From CAVVIO01 sp963748095 (GTDB lineage Bacteria; Bacteroidota; Bacteroidia; Bacteroidales; UBA10428), in NCBI GenBank assembly GCA_963748095.1, contig CAVVIO010000009.1, forward strand, positions 278,989 through 342,988: 64,000 nt of DNA, given 5' to 3'. Positions 44,346 through 54,346 of this stretch are shown here, in pieces (positions within the stretch are counted from its first letter, which is position 1; every line of letters begins with the position of its first letter). Position numbers and translations under genes: made by a program. Under the pieces are notes generated by a model. That model saw only the letters and a list, made by a program, of their open reading frames with translations, was not told where the DNA came from and searched no databases.

Positions 44346-47300
44346 TTAAAATGTCACATTAATGCCAATCAAGTAGTTACGCGTTGATGGCGTGTTAGCG
44401 CCTATTATCAGCAGACGACTCAAGGGAGAATTGACGGTAGCAATTGGTGATGCTGTATTTTCGCTAGCGTATGAGTTGGTTTCAGGATCCATACCTGATT
44501 CTTTGTGATAGGGCGAAAACATAACCAATGGGTTCTGTGCTGTGACGTAAAGTCGCAATTTGTATACGCCATTGTTTTTCATCCAGGCGATTTGGTCGAA
44601 GTTATAACCAAGTGTAATAGTACGTACCTTCAGGTACGACGCATCGAAGTAACCAAGAGTACTACCATACTTCGGATTGTCGCCGCTCAATACGCCGGCA
44701 GGGTATGGATATTTGGCGCCGGTATTTTCCGGTGTCCAGTAGTCAATCTTTACTTGTCCCCTGCGTCCTGTTTCCAGATTGAGGTAACCATTCGATGAGT
44801 AAAGGGTGCTGATAAGCTTACCACCGCTTTTAAAAGCACCTACAATGCTCAGGTCAAATCCTTTATAACTTACGCTGGTGTTGAATCCGCCCTGAAACTT
44901 AGGTTCCATGCTCATGATTTGCCGGTCATCAGGTCCAATTGCACGTGTTGGCGTTCCATCAGGCAAGTAATCGCCGGTATATTTCACTTTAATCATACCT
45001 GCATTTCCACCCGGTTCCAGAATATCCCTATATGGATCTCCCTCTTGCCATAGTCCAATTTTCTCATAGTCATAAATTACATCAATAGGATAACCTACAA
45101 ACCAGTTGTTGCCTTTGTCCTCTGTTTGTCCTGAAGCAAGAGCTACCAATTTGTTGCGGTTGGCGTACAGATTGAAGCCGGCTTCCCATGTCCAGCCATT
45201 AAGGTTATCCAATATCCTGCCATTGAGCGAGAGTTCTATCCCTTTGTTCTGGGTTTCCCCTATATTTGATGTGATGGTATTCACACCCGACGTGACGGGC
45301 AGAATAAGATCAAACAAAAGATCTTTGGTATTGGTTATATAATACTCTACAGTACCGGACAGGCGACCACTCAGGAAAGCGAAATCCAGACCATAGTTCC
45401 ATGTTTTGGAGTACTCCCATCCTAAACTGGCATTAGGAAGTTGAGTAACATATACCCCTGTGGCGTAATCACTTCCAAAATTGTAAGGCCTGGTGGCTAA
45501 ACGACCGAGAGTCGCATAGGGTGCAACAGCCTGATTGGAGGTTTGTCCATAGCCCACCCTCAGTTTCAGGAGGTCTATCTGGCTAATATTCTTCATAAAC
45601 GACTCATTCGTGATATTCCATCCGGCTGATACTGCAGGATAAGTATGCCTCTTATGTCCCGGAGCAAGCCTTGAGGAAGCATCAGAGCGCAAAGTAGCCG
45701 TTAGCATATAGCGGTTGTCGTATGCATACATTATACGTCCCATCCATGATTTCAAACCATACAATTGATAATCCTGATTATTAGGGTCAACTGTTATCTG
45801 GTCTCCAGGTGCCTGTCCAAGGTTATAGAATTGGAAAGCGTCGGCGGGTATCTGTTTTGCTGCAACATAGGATCTGTTGTATTTAGTTTGCTCAGCAGAG
45901 TACAACGCTACAAAATTCACCCGATGTTTTTCGGCAAAAGTGCGGTCGTATGTCAGCAGGTTTTCAATTACCCAGTTGGTGGTAAGCCTGTTGTCGATAA
46001 AAGCTGTAGAAGGGGTTGTAGCATTACTACTCATTATTCCCTGTCCAGTGTAGTTACCTTGACTACTCATACGAAAGTTCAAGCCCATGTTAATGCGATA
46101 CTTTAAACCTTCAACTCCAGGAATCTTCAGTTCGCCGTACAGGTTATTGTATGATCCATACGCCCTGGTTTGTTGTAACCATATGTCTTTATCCTGATTT
46201 ACAACATCTCTTGTATACACCCACTGATCATCCAATGGCATGTGTACAACTCTTTTCAACGTGCCGTCAGCATTATACGGATCAGTAATAGGCGACATGC
46301 TTAAAACACCGTACAACCCTATCTGGTCACCTTCAGTAATGTTAAAGTTACTGTTTGATGTGAGGCCAAAGCGTAAATATTTACCAACTTCCTGATCAAT
46401 AGCGCCTCGTAATGAAAAACGCTGGTACTGCTGGGTAGGTATTACAGCCTGATCAAGGTAGTATCCTAAACCAAAGTTGTAGCTACCATGTTCGGTACCG
46501 CCCATAATGCTTAAATCCTGGCTTGTAACTTTTGCAGTTCTGTAAAATAAGTCTTGCCAATCTGTATTTACATTATCGGATTCATCCGTCCCGTTTGTGT
46601 ATATGCCGGCTGTTGAGCGAAGCTTAACAAATTCCGGACCATCCATCATGGGGTATTTAATGGCATTTTTCATGCCAAAATAACTATTGTAGCTTACCGT
46701 TGCTTTTTGTCCTTTTTGTCCTTTGCTGGTGGTTATCAATATAACACCATTGGCACCTCTCGATCCGTAAATGGCAGTTGCTGAGGCATCTTTCAGGATA
46801 TCAATGCTTTTGATGTCGTTGGGGTCGATGTCGCTGATTGATCCTGCAAAAGGAATACCATCAAGTACTACCAACGGGTCGTTACTGGCTGTTAATGAAC
46901 GTGTACCGCGAATACGGATTTGCATACTGGCTCCCGGTTTTGTTGATGTTTGAGACATATCTACCCCTGCCACGCGTCCCTGCAAGGCCTGCGTGACATC
47001 TGTTGATGGCACTTCGCGTACCACATCTCCACCCACTGAAGCAACCGAACCTGTTACAGCTTCTTTTCGTTGGGTACCGTATCCTATCACCACAACCTGC
47101 TGAAGCTGGGCAATATCGGGAGTCAAGCTTAACATCAATTGTAGTCTGGCTACCAACTGTAATATTTTCGGTAAGGTAACCCACATAGGAGAATGACAGT
47201 ACTGCATTCTGATCAGGTACAGTAATGGTATACTTACCATCGAGATCAGTAGTAACACCTGTTGTTGTACCTTCAATGACAATATTAACCCCGGGTAACA

Positions 47301-47727
47301 CACTCCCGGTGGAAGCATCTGTAACCGTACCTGATACGGTCAGTTGTTGTTTCAGCGAAGCGGTAGGCGTAATGACAATGATGTCATTTTCCAATACCTT
47401 ATAAGTAATTGCCTTGTCCTTAAAAAGATCGGACAGAATATTATTAATATTCTCTCCTTTTGCTTTTAGGGAAACAAGATTACTCAGATCCTGGTAATTA
47501 TCGCTAAAGAAGAACCGATAATTACTTTGTTGTTCAATCATCCTTATCACATCGAGCAGGGATTTATCGTTAACAGATAGATCCATTTTTGTATTCTGGG
47601 AATACACAACTGCCGATACATTAAGGGTAGTAAATAGCGTTAGTAGGAGTGTAACTTTCATAAAACGAATGGTTTTAGAATGAAGTTTAAAATAGGGTAC
47701 ACTTAACCCTTTACAAATTTTTTTCAT
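44346..47727 (-). CDS. SusC/RagA TonB-linked outer-membrane receptor, one frameshift
   Basis: About 1,127 residues after joining. Signal peptide after a short leader; STN domain (KSLLDVIRMIEQQSNYRFFFSDN); carboxypeptidase-like CarboxypepD_reg domain (LTVSGTVTDASTGSVLPGVNIVIEGTTTGVTTDLDGKYTI); then the plug with VVVIGYGTQRKEAVTGSVASV, ALQGRVAGVDMSQTSTKPGASMQIRIRGTRSL, PLVVLDGIPF, IDILKDASATAIYGSRGANGVILITTSKG; barrel ending in ANTPSTRNYLIGINVTF. The break is near 47120-47127 (CCC, CC restores VKLDSDIAQLQQ). The STN domain and adjacent FecR/sigma genes suggest signal-responsive TonB transport. Confidence 0.95.
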
Positions 47728-47807
47728 ACATTTGTCTTTGTTTAAGGTTATTAATTAATGTGATAAGCTATTCCAGGCCAATGGATTAGCTGTTAGTGAC
47801 CAAATTG

Positions 47808-47841
47808 AATCCCAATTCGGATATTTTCCGTAATTGGGATT
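47808..47841. promoter_or_regulatory. Hairpin between fecR and susC
   Basis: AATCCCAATTCGGA and TCCGTAATTGGGATT form a stem with one bulge and a 5-nt loop in the 198-bp gap between the two minus-strand genes. On the plus strand it is followed by T7; on the coding strand its tail is not U-rich. Possible processing or attenuation site separating fecR from susCD mRNA. Confidence 0.4.
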
Positions 47842-47925
47842 TTTTTAAGTGAAGTGATTATTTTTTTTCATTTTTCTGTGAATTAGTTAGTTATTAGTAA
47901 TAGTTATATAAGAGAACACAATTAG

Positions 47926-49125
47926 TTAGTTTGTCGATTTTTTGTATGCTGATTTATATTTTTCTTCCAATTTTTTATTTAGTGAAATTTTAACATCTCC
48001 TTTATCTACGGAATATGACATAGGTATTGTCAGGCTCATTATTTTGAAAACCTGCTCCAGGGTTTCGTTCTCGATAGTTCCTGAAAACTGGTATTGCGAC
48101 AGATTTTTATTTAAAAGTGAAATTGTAACATTAAACCTGCGTGAAAGAAGTACTAACAGTTCGTCAAGATTTTCTCCTTTAATAATCCAGCGTTTATCTT
48201 TCCATGAGGTTTCTATTTTAGTATTGGAACTTTGAAGATTAATCTTATTTTCTTTTTCAGGTTTTTCCACTTTTAATTCGGGCTCAAGCCGCTCTTTTGT
48301 TTCAGGAAGTTTAACGTAAGTGGTTTTTGTCTCTGGTTCCTTATAAATTCTTGCTTTTTGTCCGGGTTTGAGAACAATGCTTTGGCTAATTTTATTTGAA
48401 TTGTTGCCGGAAGTTTCCGATTTATCAATAACTACAGATCCTTTTACAAGAATTGTTTCTATTACATTTTCATCGGGATATGCTTTTACATTAAATTCGG
48501 TACCAAGTGCTTTTATCCGAACTTTCGATGCCTGAACAATGAAAGGTTTAGCAGGATTGTGAGCTACTTTAAAATATCCCTCTCCAACAAGATTTACCTC
48601 GCGTAATTTTCTTCCGTAATTCATGGAATAAGTTAATTTACTGCCCGCATTCAACCATACTTCACTACCATCAGGCAACAATATTCTGGACTTTGAGCCA
48701 AAAGGAACTATAACTTCGTTCTTTGCCATCTCCATTGATGTTGGGGTATATCGCTGAACCAAATAATACAATCCCCCTCCTGCAATTAGTGATAAAATAA
48801 TGACTGCCGCCCATTTCCTGACTTCTGCAGAAAATCGCCTGTTAGAAACACTTGACTCTCTCTCCCTGGAACGTAATTTTGATTTTTTCTGTTTATAAAT
48901 CTGAAGTTGTACTCGCTGATATGCTTTGTCCAGATCATATTCATTTTTACCTGATAATATGGCCGTTGCTTTCCAGAGCATATTTATTTGTTTAAAATAG
49001 TCCCTGTTGGATTCGGAAGCTGCAAGCCAATTCTCCAGTTCCGTTTTTTCTGCCTGAGTAAGTGTCCCACCAAGAAATGCAAGTATTAACTTATCGTTTT
49101 TTTCGTTATTTTCCCCTGTATTCAT
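47926..49125 (-). CDS. FecR-family anti-sigma factor
   Basis: 399 residues: N-terminal sigma-binding region (LILAFLGGTLTQAEKTELENWLAASESNRDYFKQINMLW), membrane segment near 115-132 (WAAVIILSLIAGGGLYYLV), FecR domain (IVPFGSKSRILLPDGSEVWLNAGSKLTYSMNYG...VNLVGEGYFKVAHNPAKPFIVQASKVRIKALGTEFNVKAYP), a spacer of about 60 residues, and C-terminal DUF4974 (WIIKGENLDELLVLLSRRFNVTI...YQFSGTIENETLEQVFKIMSLTIPMSY). Partner of the sigma factor 135 bp upstream and of the STN domain of SusC. Confidence 0.95.
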   Translation of the reverse strand: MNTGENNEKNDKLILAFLGGTLTQAEKTELENWLAASESNRDYFKQINMLWKATAILSGKNEYDLDKAYQRVQLQIYKQKKSKLRSRERESSVSNRRFSAEVRKWAAVIILSLIAGGGLYYLVQRYTPTSMEMAKNEVIVPFGSKSRILLPDGSEVWLNAGSKLTYSMNYGRKLREVNLVGEGYFKVAHNPAKPFIVQASKVRIKALGTEFNVKAYPDENVIETILVKGSVVIDKSETSGNNSNKISQSIVLKPGQKARIYKEPETKTTYVKLPETKERLEPELKVEKPEKENKINLQSSNTKIETSWKDKRWIIKGENLDELLVLLSRRFNVTISLLNKNLSQYQFSGTIENETLEQVFKIMSLTIPMSYSVDKGDVKISLNKKLEEKYKSAYKKSTN

Positions 49126-49260
49126 ATTATTAACCCTATATACAAAATCTCTTTTTCTATTAAACCTACTAATTAAGACGAAAAAAATACTGAACAGGGT
49201 GAATGAAGTTTGTAAAAAGATTGTTTTAAAAAATTAATGTGTATCGGTTTTAAACCTGCA

Positions 49261-49854
49261 TCAATTTAAAAAGGAAGCAACCATTACCAGGATAAGAAAA
49301 ATATCTTTTAATGTTTCACGAAGTTTGGCTAGTGCATTTTTTACATTGGTTTTGACACTATTTACAGAAATATTCATCTCCGTTGCTATTTCCGCATAAG
49401 ATAAATCGCTAAAGCGGCTGAGCTTAAATGTTTTTTTATATTGTTCGGGTAGTGATTCGATGGCATCTTTAATCCGGTTTTCCAATTCCTGCGATATCAT
49501 ATAATCAAGCGGATTCTCTCCTAAATCAGCAAGTGTATAACTTTCAGTTGTTTCACTGTCTCCTTTATGATTCCACTTATCCTGAAATTTTTGATGACGG
49601 TAATAATCAATGCAATTATTATGAACTGATTTAATCAGATAATTTTTTAATGATGTCTTTATAAAAAGCTTTTCCCGGTTCAGCCATATTTTTGTAAATA
49701 CATCACATACAATCTCCTCCACCAGATGATCGGCATGAATATATCCCTTCGCTTCGAGACAGAGCATATTATAATACTCTCTGAAAACCTGCTCGAAGGC
49801 CTCTCTGTTTCCCTTTTTCAGCTCCAGAATAATTTCTTTGCCGGAAATATTCAT
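49261..49854 (-). CDS. ECF RNA polymerase sigma factor
   Basis: 197 residues, intact. Region 2: FEQVFREYYNMLCLEAKGYIHADHLVEEIVCDVFTKIWLNREKL; region 4: LPEQYKKTFKLSRFSDLSYAEIATEMNISVNSVKTNVKNALAKLRETL; hydrophobic end DIFLILVMVASFLN as in other FecI-like Bacteroidota factors. It would transcribe fecR and susCD when released. First gene of the minus-strand series sigma-fecR-susC-susD. Confidence 0.95.
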   Translation of the reverse strand: MNISGKEIILELKKGNREAFEQVFREYYNMLCLEAKGYIHADHLVEEIVCDVFTKIWLNREKLFIKTSLKNYLIKSVHNNCIDYYRHQKFQDKWNHKGDSETTESYTLADLGENPLDYMISQELENRIKDAIESLPEQYKKTFKLSRFSDLSYAEIATEMNISVNSVKTNVKNALAKLRETLKDIFLILVMVASFLN

Positions 49855-50054
49855 TATTAATTATAATCTGAAATTTATACAAAAAAAAAGAAAATTTAGA
49901 CAAACTAAATCAAAATGGTAAAATTTCATTGAAATCTTTTTTATGATTTTTAACAGATTAGTGATTAAAAACCACCTCTCCAAGTAAATATCAGTAAGAA
50001 TAATAATAGTCTTAAAATTAATTCCTTCAGATTTAATCCAACTGATATATATTC

Positions 50055-50729
50055 TTAACCAAGCACCTTTTTTAGCTTTTCCCTATCGGGAATATGTATT
50101 TCTTTTTGATTGACCAGAATCATATTTTCATTTTCCAGTTCCTTAAAGGCTCTGGCAAGTGAAGGCCTTGTAACTCCAAAAAAACTTGCCAGACTGGTTT
50201 GTGATACAGGCAAATAAAAAGTTGATCTTTCACTTCCTGAAAGGTCGAGTAAATAATAAGCAATTTTCTCCTTTATAGTTTTAAAAGAAAGGAAATTTAT
50301 TTTTTGTGAAAGAAATTGAGCACGATTTGAGATGACATTCAGAAAATTCTGCAGAAAAATTCTTTCGTTTTGTAATAACTGAATCAGGACATCCTTCGGT
50401 ATAATCATAATTGATGTTTGTTCATTCGCAATAATATCAACAGGAACCCGGTTGTTCTTACCAAACAAAAATGCAGTGGCAATGGGTGATGGCGCAACTA
50501 TATCCTCGATCTTGATTATCTTACCGGAATATTCCGTCATCTCTCCCCTTACCGATCCGGAAATAAGAATCATAAGCTTTTCACAGGGATCATTTGAAAA
50601 AGCTACATATTCATTTTTAAGGAATTTTTTTATATGGTATGTTTTATTTTCAAAGAGTTCTTTCAGCCTGGAAGTATCCATGCCTTTGAATAAGGGGGAA
50701 CCGGATAATATATCAAATATATTTCCCAT
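50055..50729 (-). CDS. Crp/Fnr-family regulator (HcpR-like)
   Basis: 224 residues: cyclic-nucleotide-binding-type beta-roll (PLFKGMDTSRLKELFENKTYHIKKF...VAFSNDPCEKLMILISGSVRGEM, IVAPSPIATAFLFGKNNRVPVDIIANEQTSIMIIPKDVLIQLL) and C-terminal winged helix (REKIAYYLLDLSGSERSTFYLPVSQTSLASFFGVTRPSLARAFKELENENMI). No Cys cluster for an Fnr iron-sulfur centre at the N-terminus. Divergent from a ferredoxin gene and a palindrome in between fits a Crp-type site, as with HcpR-type nitrosative-stress regulators (inference). Confidence 0.9.
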   Translation of the reverse strand: MGNIFDILSGSPLFKGMDTSRLKELFENKTYHIKKFLKNEYVAFSNDPCEKLMILISGSVRGEMTEYSGKIIKIEDIVAPSPIATAFLFGKNNRVPVDIIANEQTSIMIIPKDVLIQLLQNERIFLQNFLNVISNRAQFLSQKINFLSFKTIKEKIAYYLLDLSGSERSTFYLPVSQTSLASFFGVTRPSLARAFKELENENMILVNQKEIHIPDREKLKKVLG

Positions 50730-50741
50730 TTATTTTAAAAG

Positions 50742-50757
50742 TGTATCATATGTTACA
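50742..50757. promoter_or_regulatory. Crp/Fnr-type operator palindrome
   Basis: TGTATCATATGTTACA is a 16-bp palindrome except for one position. It lies 12 bp from the regulator start and about 52 bp before the ferredoxin start. Confidence 0.6.
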
Positions 50758-50778
50758 GCTTCTTACTAAAGGAGAATC

Positions 50779-50786
50779 TATTTTTG
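50779..50786 (+). promoter_or_regulatory. Promoter -7 element of ferredoxin gene
   Basis: TATTTTTG matches TAnnTTTG. With a start point about 7 bp downstream the palindrome is centred near -43, a class II activator position. Confidence 0.5.
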
Positions 50787-50808
50787 TTTCAAAGTTAAAG
50801 AATATTAA

Positions 50809-51714
50809 ATGAAGACAGAAAATACAATACGGGAAATGGTGAAAATTGATGAGAAACTTTGCGATGGTTGTGGTATATGTATCCCAAACTGTCATGAAGG
50901 AGCTCTTCAGATAATCGATGGAAAGGCCCGCTTAGTCAGTGATCTGATGTGCGATGGTTTAGGGGCCTGCATAGGCCATTGTCCGACAGGAGCGATCACC
51001 ATTGAAAAAAGAGAAGCCGAACCCTATGATGAAACTAAAGTTATGGCAGTTATGGCTGAAAAAGGAAAAAACACGGTAATCGCTCATCTTAAACATTTGA
51101 AAGAACATGGAGAAACCGGCTTTATAAAAGAAGGGGTGAATTATCTCCGGACGAACCAAAATAAATTAAATTTCGATCTCAGGGAAGTAATTGATGAAGT
51201 TCATGATAATAAATCCGGTTTCCATATAATAAACAATGATCATGTTCATAGTGCTGGTTGTCCGGGATCTCAGCCAATGAGTTTTTCTCCTGCTGCCGGA
51301 ACAGATAATAGTCTGCATTTAACTTCACAATCTTCTGAACTAAGTCAATGGCCGGTTCAGATGCACCTGATTAATCCAAATGCTTCATTTTTCAATAATG
51401 CCGATTTGGTTTTAGCAGCCGATTGTGTGGCATACTCGCTGGGAAATTTCCATGCTGCATACCTAAAAGGTAAAAGCCTGGCTATTGCCTGTCCTAAACT
51501 CGATTCCAATATGGGTGTATACTTACAAAAATTACAGGTGCTGATAGACGAAGCAAAGATCAACACCCTGCAGGTAATGATTATGGAGGTACCTTGCTGT
51601 GGCGGTTTGGTTCGATTGGTTCAGGCAGCCACGCAAAATGCAAAGCGTAAGGTACCCGTAAAAGTTACCACGGTTGGCATAAAAGGAGAAATTCTTAAAG
51701 ATGAGTGGATATAA
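50809..51714 (+). CDS. 4Fe-4S dicluster ferredoxin-domain protein
   Basis: 301 residues. Two 4Fe-4S binding motifs in the first 70: CDGCGICIPNCHEG (CxxCxxCxxxC) and CDGLGACIGHCPTGAI. The rest (about 70-301) has a conserved hypothetical fold: NPNASFFNNADLVLAADCVAYSLGNFHAAYLKGKSLAIACPKLDSNMGVYLQKLQVLI and IMEVPCCGGLVRLVQAA with further Cys. Probably electron transfer or cofactor-linked redox, cytoplasmic. It is divergent from a Crp regulator, an arrangement known for hcp-linked regulons; hcp itself is not in the window. Confidence 0.88.
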   Translation: MKTENTIREMVKIDEKLCDGCGICIPNCHEGALQIIDGKARLVSDLMCDGLGACIGHCPTGAITIEKREAEPYDETKVMAVMAEKGKNTVIAHLKHLKEHGETGFIKEGVNYLRTNQNKLNFDLREVIDEVHDNKSGFHIINNDHVHSAGCPGSQPMSFSPAAGTDNSLHLTSQSSELSQWPVQMHLINPNASFFNNADLVLAADCVAYSLGNFHAAYLKGKSLAIACPKLDSNMGVYLQKLQVLIDEAKINTLQVMIMEVPCCGGLVRLVQAATQNAKRKVPVKVTTVGIKGEILKDEWI

Positions 51715-51852
51715 TCAATACGCTATTGCTTTATATTCAAAAGATATCCAGATATTTCGTACAGAAATGAAGATGATTTCATCTGCTAAGGAAAATAGCT
51801 GCTATTTATTTGATTATTTCATACTTTTGGGTTGACAGGAAATATACAACGT

Positions 51853-52563
51853 ATGAAAAATAAATATCTCTTCCTTTTAACAATCTTTGTTTATTTAGCT
51901 AATAATGTATATACTCAGGAGTTACCGGTTGGTTATATTGAACAATTCCGTGAAGATTTTTCAAAACCTGTTACTGCACTAAATAAGTTTGAATTTTCTG
52001 ATTCATCATCCTGGAAAATCGGGCATGAGGGGAAAAATTATTTCTTACAGTTTTTAGGGAAGAGCATGAGCGATACATCAAAAACTGTATGTTCACAAAA
52101 TTTGGCTGTGCTAAACGGATATTTATTCAGTGATTTTATTTTTGAAGCTGACATAAAAGTACCCGGTAAGGAAAATATTTTAGGGAAAAGTATCTGTTTT
52201 TTACTTGGATTAAGAGATATCACTCATTATTATACTATACAGCTAGGTCAGAATCTGGTTGATAGCGTTCCGCAAATTTTCGTTATCAACAACGGCATTA
52301 AAAAAAACCTTGCAATAACAAAAAATGCAGAAATTAACTGGAAGACAGGTCAATGGCATAAAATAAAAATTATAAGGAATATTCTGGATAAAACCATTAC
52401 CGTCTATTTCGACAACATGCATGTTCCGTTAATGGAAGCCAGGGACCGAATACTTATTATGGGATACACCGGGTTCGGATCCTCCGGTATCCCTTTTTAT
52501 ATTGATAATATAAAAATATGGGCGCCTACCAGTATTGAGCAAAAGGCTGAATTGTTTAAATAA
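51853..52563 (+). CDS. Exported hypothetical protein, LamG/concanavalin-like
   Basis: 236 residues from ATG 51853 (the frame reaches a TTG at 51832). Signal peptide KYLFLLTIFVYLANNVYTQ. Then a beta-sandwich-like pattern: EQFREDFSKPVTALNKFEF, SDFIFEADIKVPGK, CFLLGLRDITHYYTIQLGQ, TGQWHKIKIIRNILDKTITVYFDNMHVPLMEA, IDNIKIWAPTS. This resembles DUF1080/LamG domains. No catalytic residues visible; binding function inferred only. Confidence 0.7.
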   Translation: MKNKYLFLLTIFVYLANNVYTQELPVGYIEQFREDFSKPVTALNKFEFSDSSSWKIGHEGKNYFLQFLGKSMSDTSKTVCSQNLAVLNGYLFSDFIFEADIKVPGKENILGKSICFLLGLRDITHYYTIQLGQNLVDSVPQIFVINNGIKKNLAITKNAEINWKTGQWHKIKIIRNILDKTITVYFDNMHVPLMEARDRILIMGYTGFGSSGIPFYIDNIKIWAPTSIEQKAELFK

Positions 52564-52627
52564 TTAGCCTGATTTTTATTATTAACTCTCTATCAGGAGA
52601 CTTAGTTTCTTTATCAGTCAGAACTTA

Positions 52628-54187
52628 TTACAATTTTAATCCTGAATTCTGCATTTCCGGTGTGGCTGTATTCGTATCATCGGATTTAGTATTGGGTGAC
52701 AGATCAATCCATCCGTAATTATCTTTGTCAACCAGCCAGCCATGGGTATACAAATCCTTTTTGGCAATCATATTATACGGGCGCGAAGGATCAATAGCAT
52801 CTAACAAATACATTGTACTATCAATAGTTACCATAGAAATTACATGATCAAACTGATTATGAACAGGATAAACCATTTCAGGCATCCCCAGATCGTTAGT
52901 ACGTATAAGAACCGGATCAGCATCTAAACCTGCTCTTCGCATTAAATAAGTGAGAATCATATTGATTTCCCCGCTGCTCCCTTCTCTTTTTTGGAAAGCC
53001 TCGGACAAATCCCTGTCAAGGTACATGGCGTATTGCCCATTCCATTTTATGTTGTTCCTGACATAATCATAGATGGCGATCATTTTTTGTTTATCGCTCA
53101 TGCCGTCACTGATTATCTGTTGAAATACCGGTAAATAATCAAGGTGTTTCTGGAGTTGCATACCAAAACGCTGACTTTCCAGCAAGTCTTCTGTCATTTC
53201 CGGGTAAGTTTTTAACCGGTATTTGATAAAACCAATCAGTTCATTGGATTGAAAAGCATCATACCTTGATTTTTTTTCATAATCTTTTACCGTAGTAAAC
53301 AGTAATGGACGGAAAGCCGGAGGAAGATTTCCGGCAGCTTCGTACAACTGAAAACGTATTTTGGGATAAAAATCGTTAATGCTTATAAAACCTGGTTGAG
53401 AAGAAACCCCCGGAAGGTTTTTCATAATTATTTTTTTCTTCATGTTATTGATAACATAAACCTTGTAATTATTTCCGGGAGCATCATATAATATATCGTT
53501 ATCAGTTGCCAGTTCAATCCGTGCTTTTCTTTCTCTAGTGCTATATAACCATTGCAGGCGCTTGGCGAAGTCATTCTGTTCATCCTGTGAAAGCGGTTCT
53601 CCCCGTTGAAATGTTACCAGGTAGGTAAACGGCATGGGAAAATCCATCCTGATCTCGCTCCATACAACAGGTATTTCGCGTTGAAATTTCCAGCTTTTTA
53701 ACTTCATTAAATCCAGCGAGGCGATCGTATAAGTATATTCAATAATAGAACCCGGCTTAACATTGGGAAGCACAAATACTTTCTTATGCCAGTTCCCGTC
53801 CATTTTTTCATCCCTGACATCTCCTGTTTTAATCTTTGTTTTAACGATCTTCCCATTTTCAAGATTGAACGTTTCCGCTTTGAGTTCCATGATGTCGTCA
53901 TGCTCTTTAAATGTCTGGTAAGGAACCTCTACTTTTGCATATTTTAAACCTTCTTCGTTAAGAATTCTTATCCGGATATGCCGTTTGTAAAAGGTACGGT
54001 TTGATATCTCAACCTGTCCGAAATCACATAACACAAGCGCCGGGGCATTTACATCTTTCGTCGGAGGTGCCAGGTTAAATTCTTTTAAATCAACTTTCCC
54101 CCATTTAATAGGAGGTTTATCGGTGAAAGATTTAGCCTGCATGGTAAAGACCAATGATAAGATGATAATTATTGTCAGATTTTTCAT
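52628..54187 (-). CDS. DUF3857 / transglutaminase-like exported protein, apparently without catalytic Cys
   Basis: 519 residues from ATG 54187 (an upstream extension to 54292 is not protein-like). Signal peptide MKNLTIIIILSLVFTMQAKSF. DUF3857 at about 40-200 (VLCDFGQVEISN...RHIRIRILNEEGLKYAKVEVPY). Transglutaminase-like segment near 385-470: IYDYVRNNIKWNGQYAMYLDRDLSEAFQKREGSSGEINMILTYLMRRAGLDADPVLIRT, FDHVISMVTIDSTMYLLDAIDP. The Cys of the triad position is Ser in REGSSGEIN, though His and Asp remain; the shape is shared with other Bacteroidota members from memory. Inactive-enzyme or binding role possible. Confidence 0.82.
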   Translation of the reverse strand: MKNLTIIIILSLVFTMQAKSFTDKPPIKWGKVDLKEFNLAPPTKDVNAPALVLCDFGQVEISNRTFYKRHIRIRILNEEGLKYAKVEVPYQTFKEHDDIMELKAETFNLENGKIVKTKIKTGDVRDEKMDGNWHKKVFVLPNVKPGSIIEYTYTIASLDLMKLKSWKFQREIPVVWSEIRMDFPMPFTYLVTFQRGEPLSQDEQNDFAKRLQWLYSTRERKARIELATDNDILYDAPGNNYKVYVINNMKKKIIMKNLPGVSSQPGFISINDFYPKIRFQLYEAAGNLPPAFRPLLFTTVKDYEKKSRYDAFQSNELIGFIKYRLKTYPEMTEDLLESQRFGMQLQKHLDYLPVFQQIISDGMSDKQKMIAIYDYVRNNIKWNGQYAMYLDRDLSEAFQKREGSSGEINMILTYLMRRAGLDADPVLIRTNDLGMPEMVYPVHNQFDHVISMVTIDSTMYLLDAIDPSRPYNMIAKKDLYTHGWLVDKDNYGWIDLSPNTKSDDTNTATPEMQNSGLKL

Positions 54188-54346
54188 AGCCGGTGAATTT
54201 GAAGTGTAGTTAAATAACCTGATTAAACTTCCAATAATTGTGCCAGTTGATAAATAATTTTCATCAGACTTTTCAGGAAGATTATATATCACTAATTTTG
54301 CAAAAGTTGAAGCCGGATTTCTTAAAATTCAAATCGGATAAAGATT

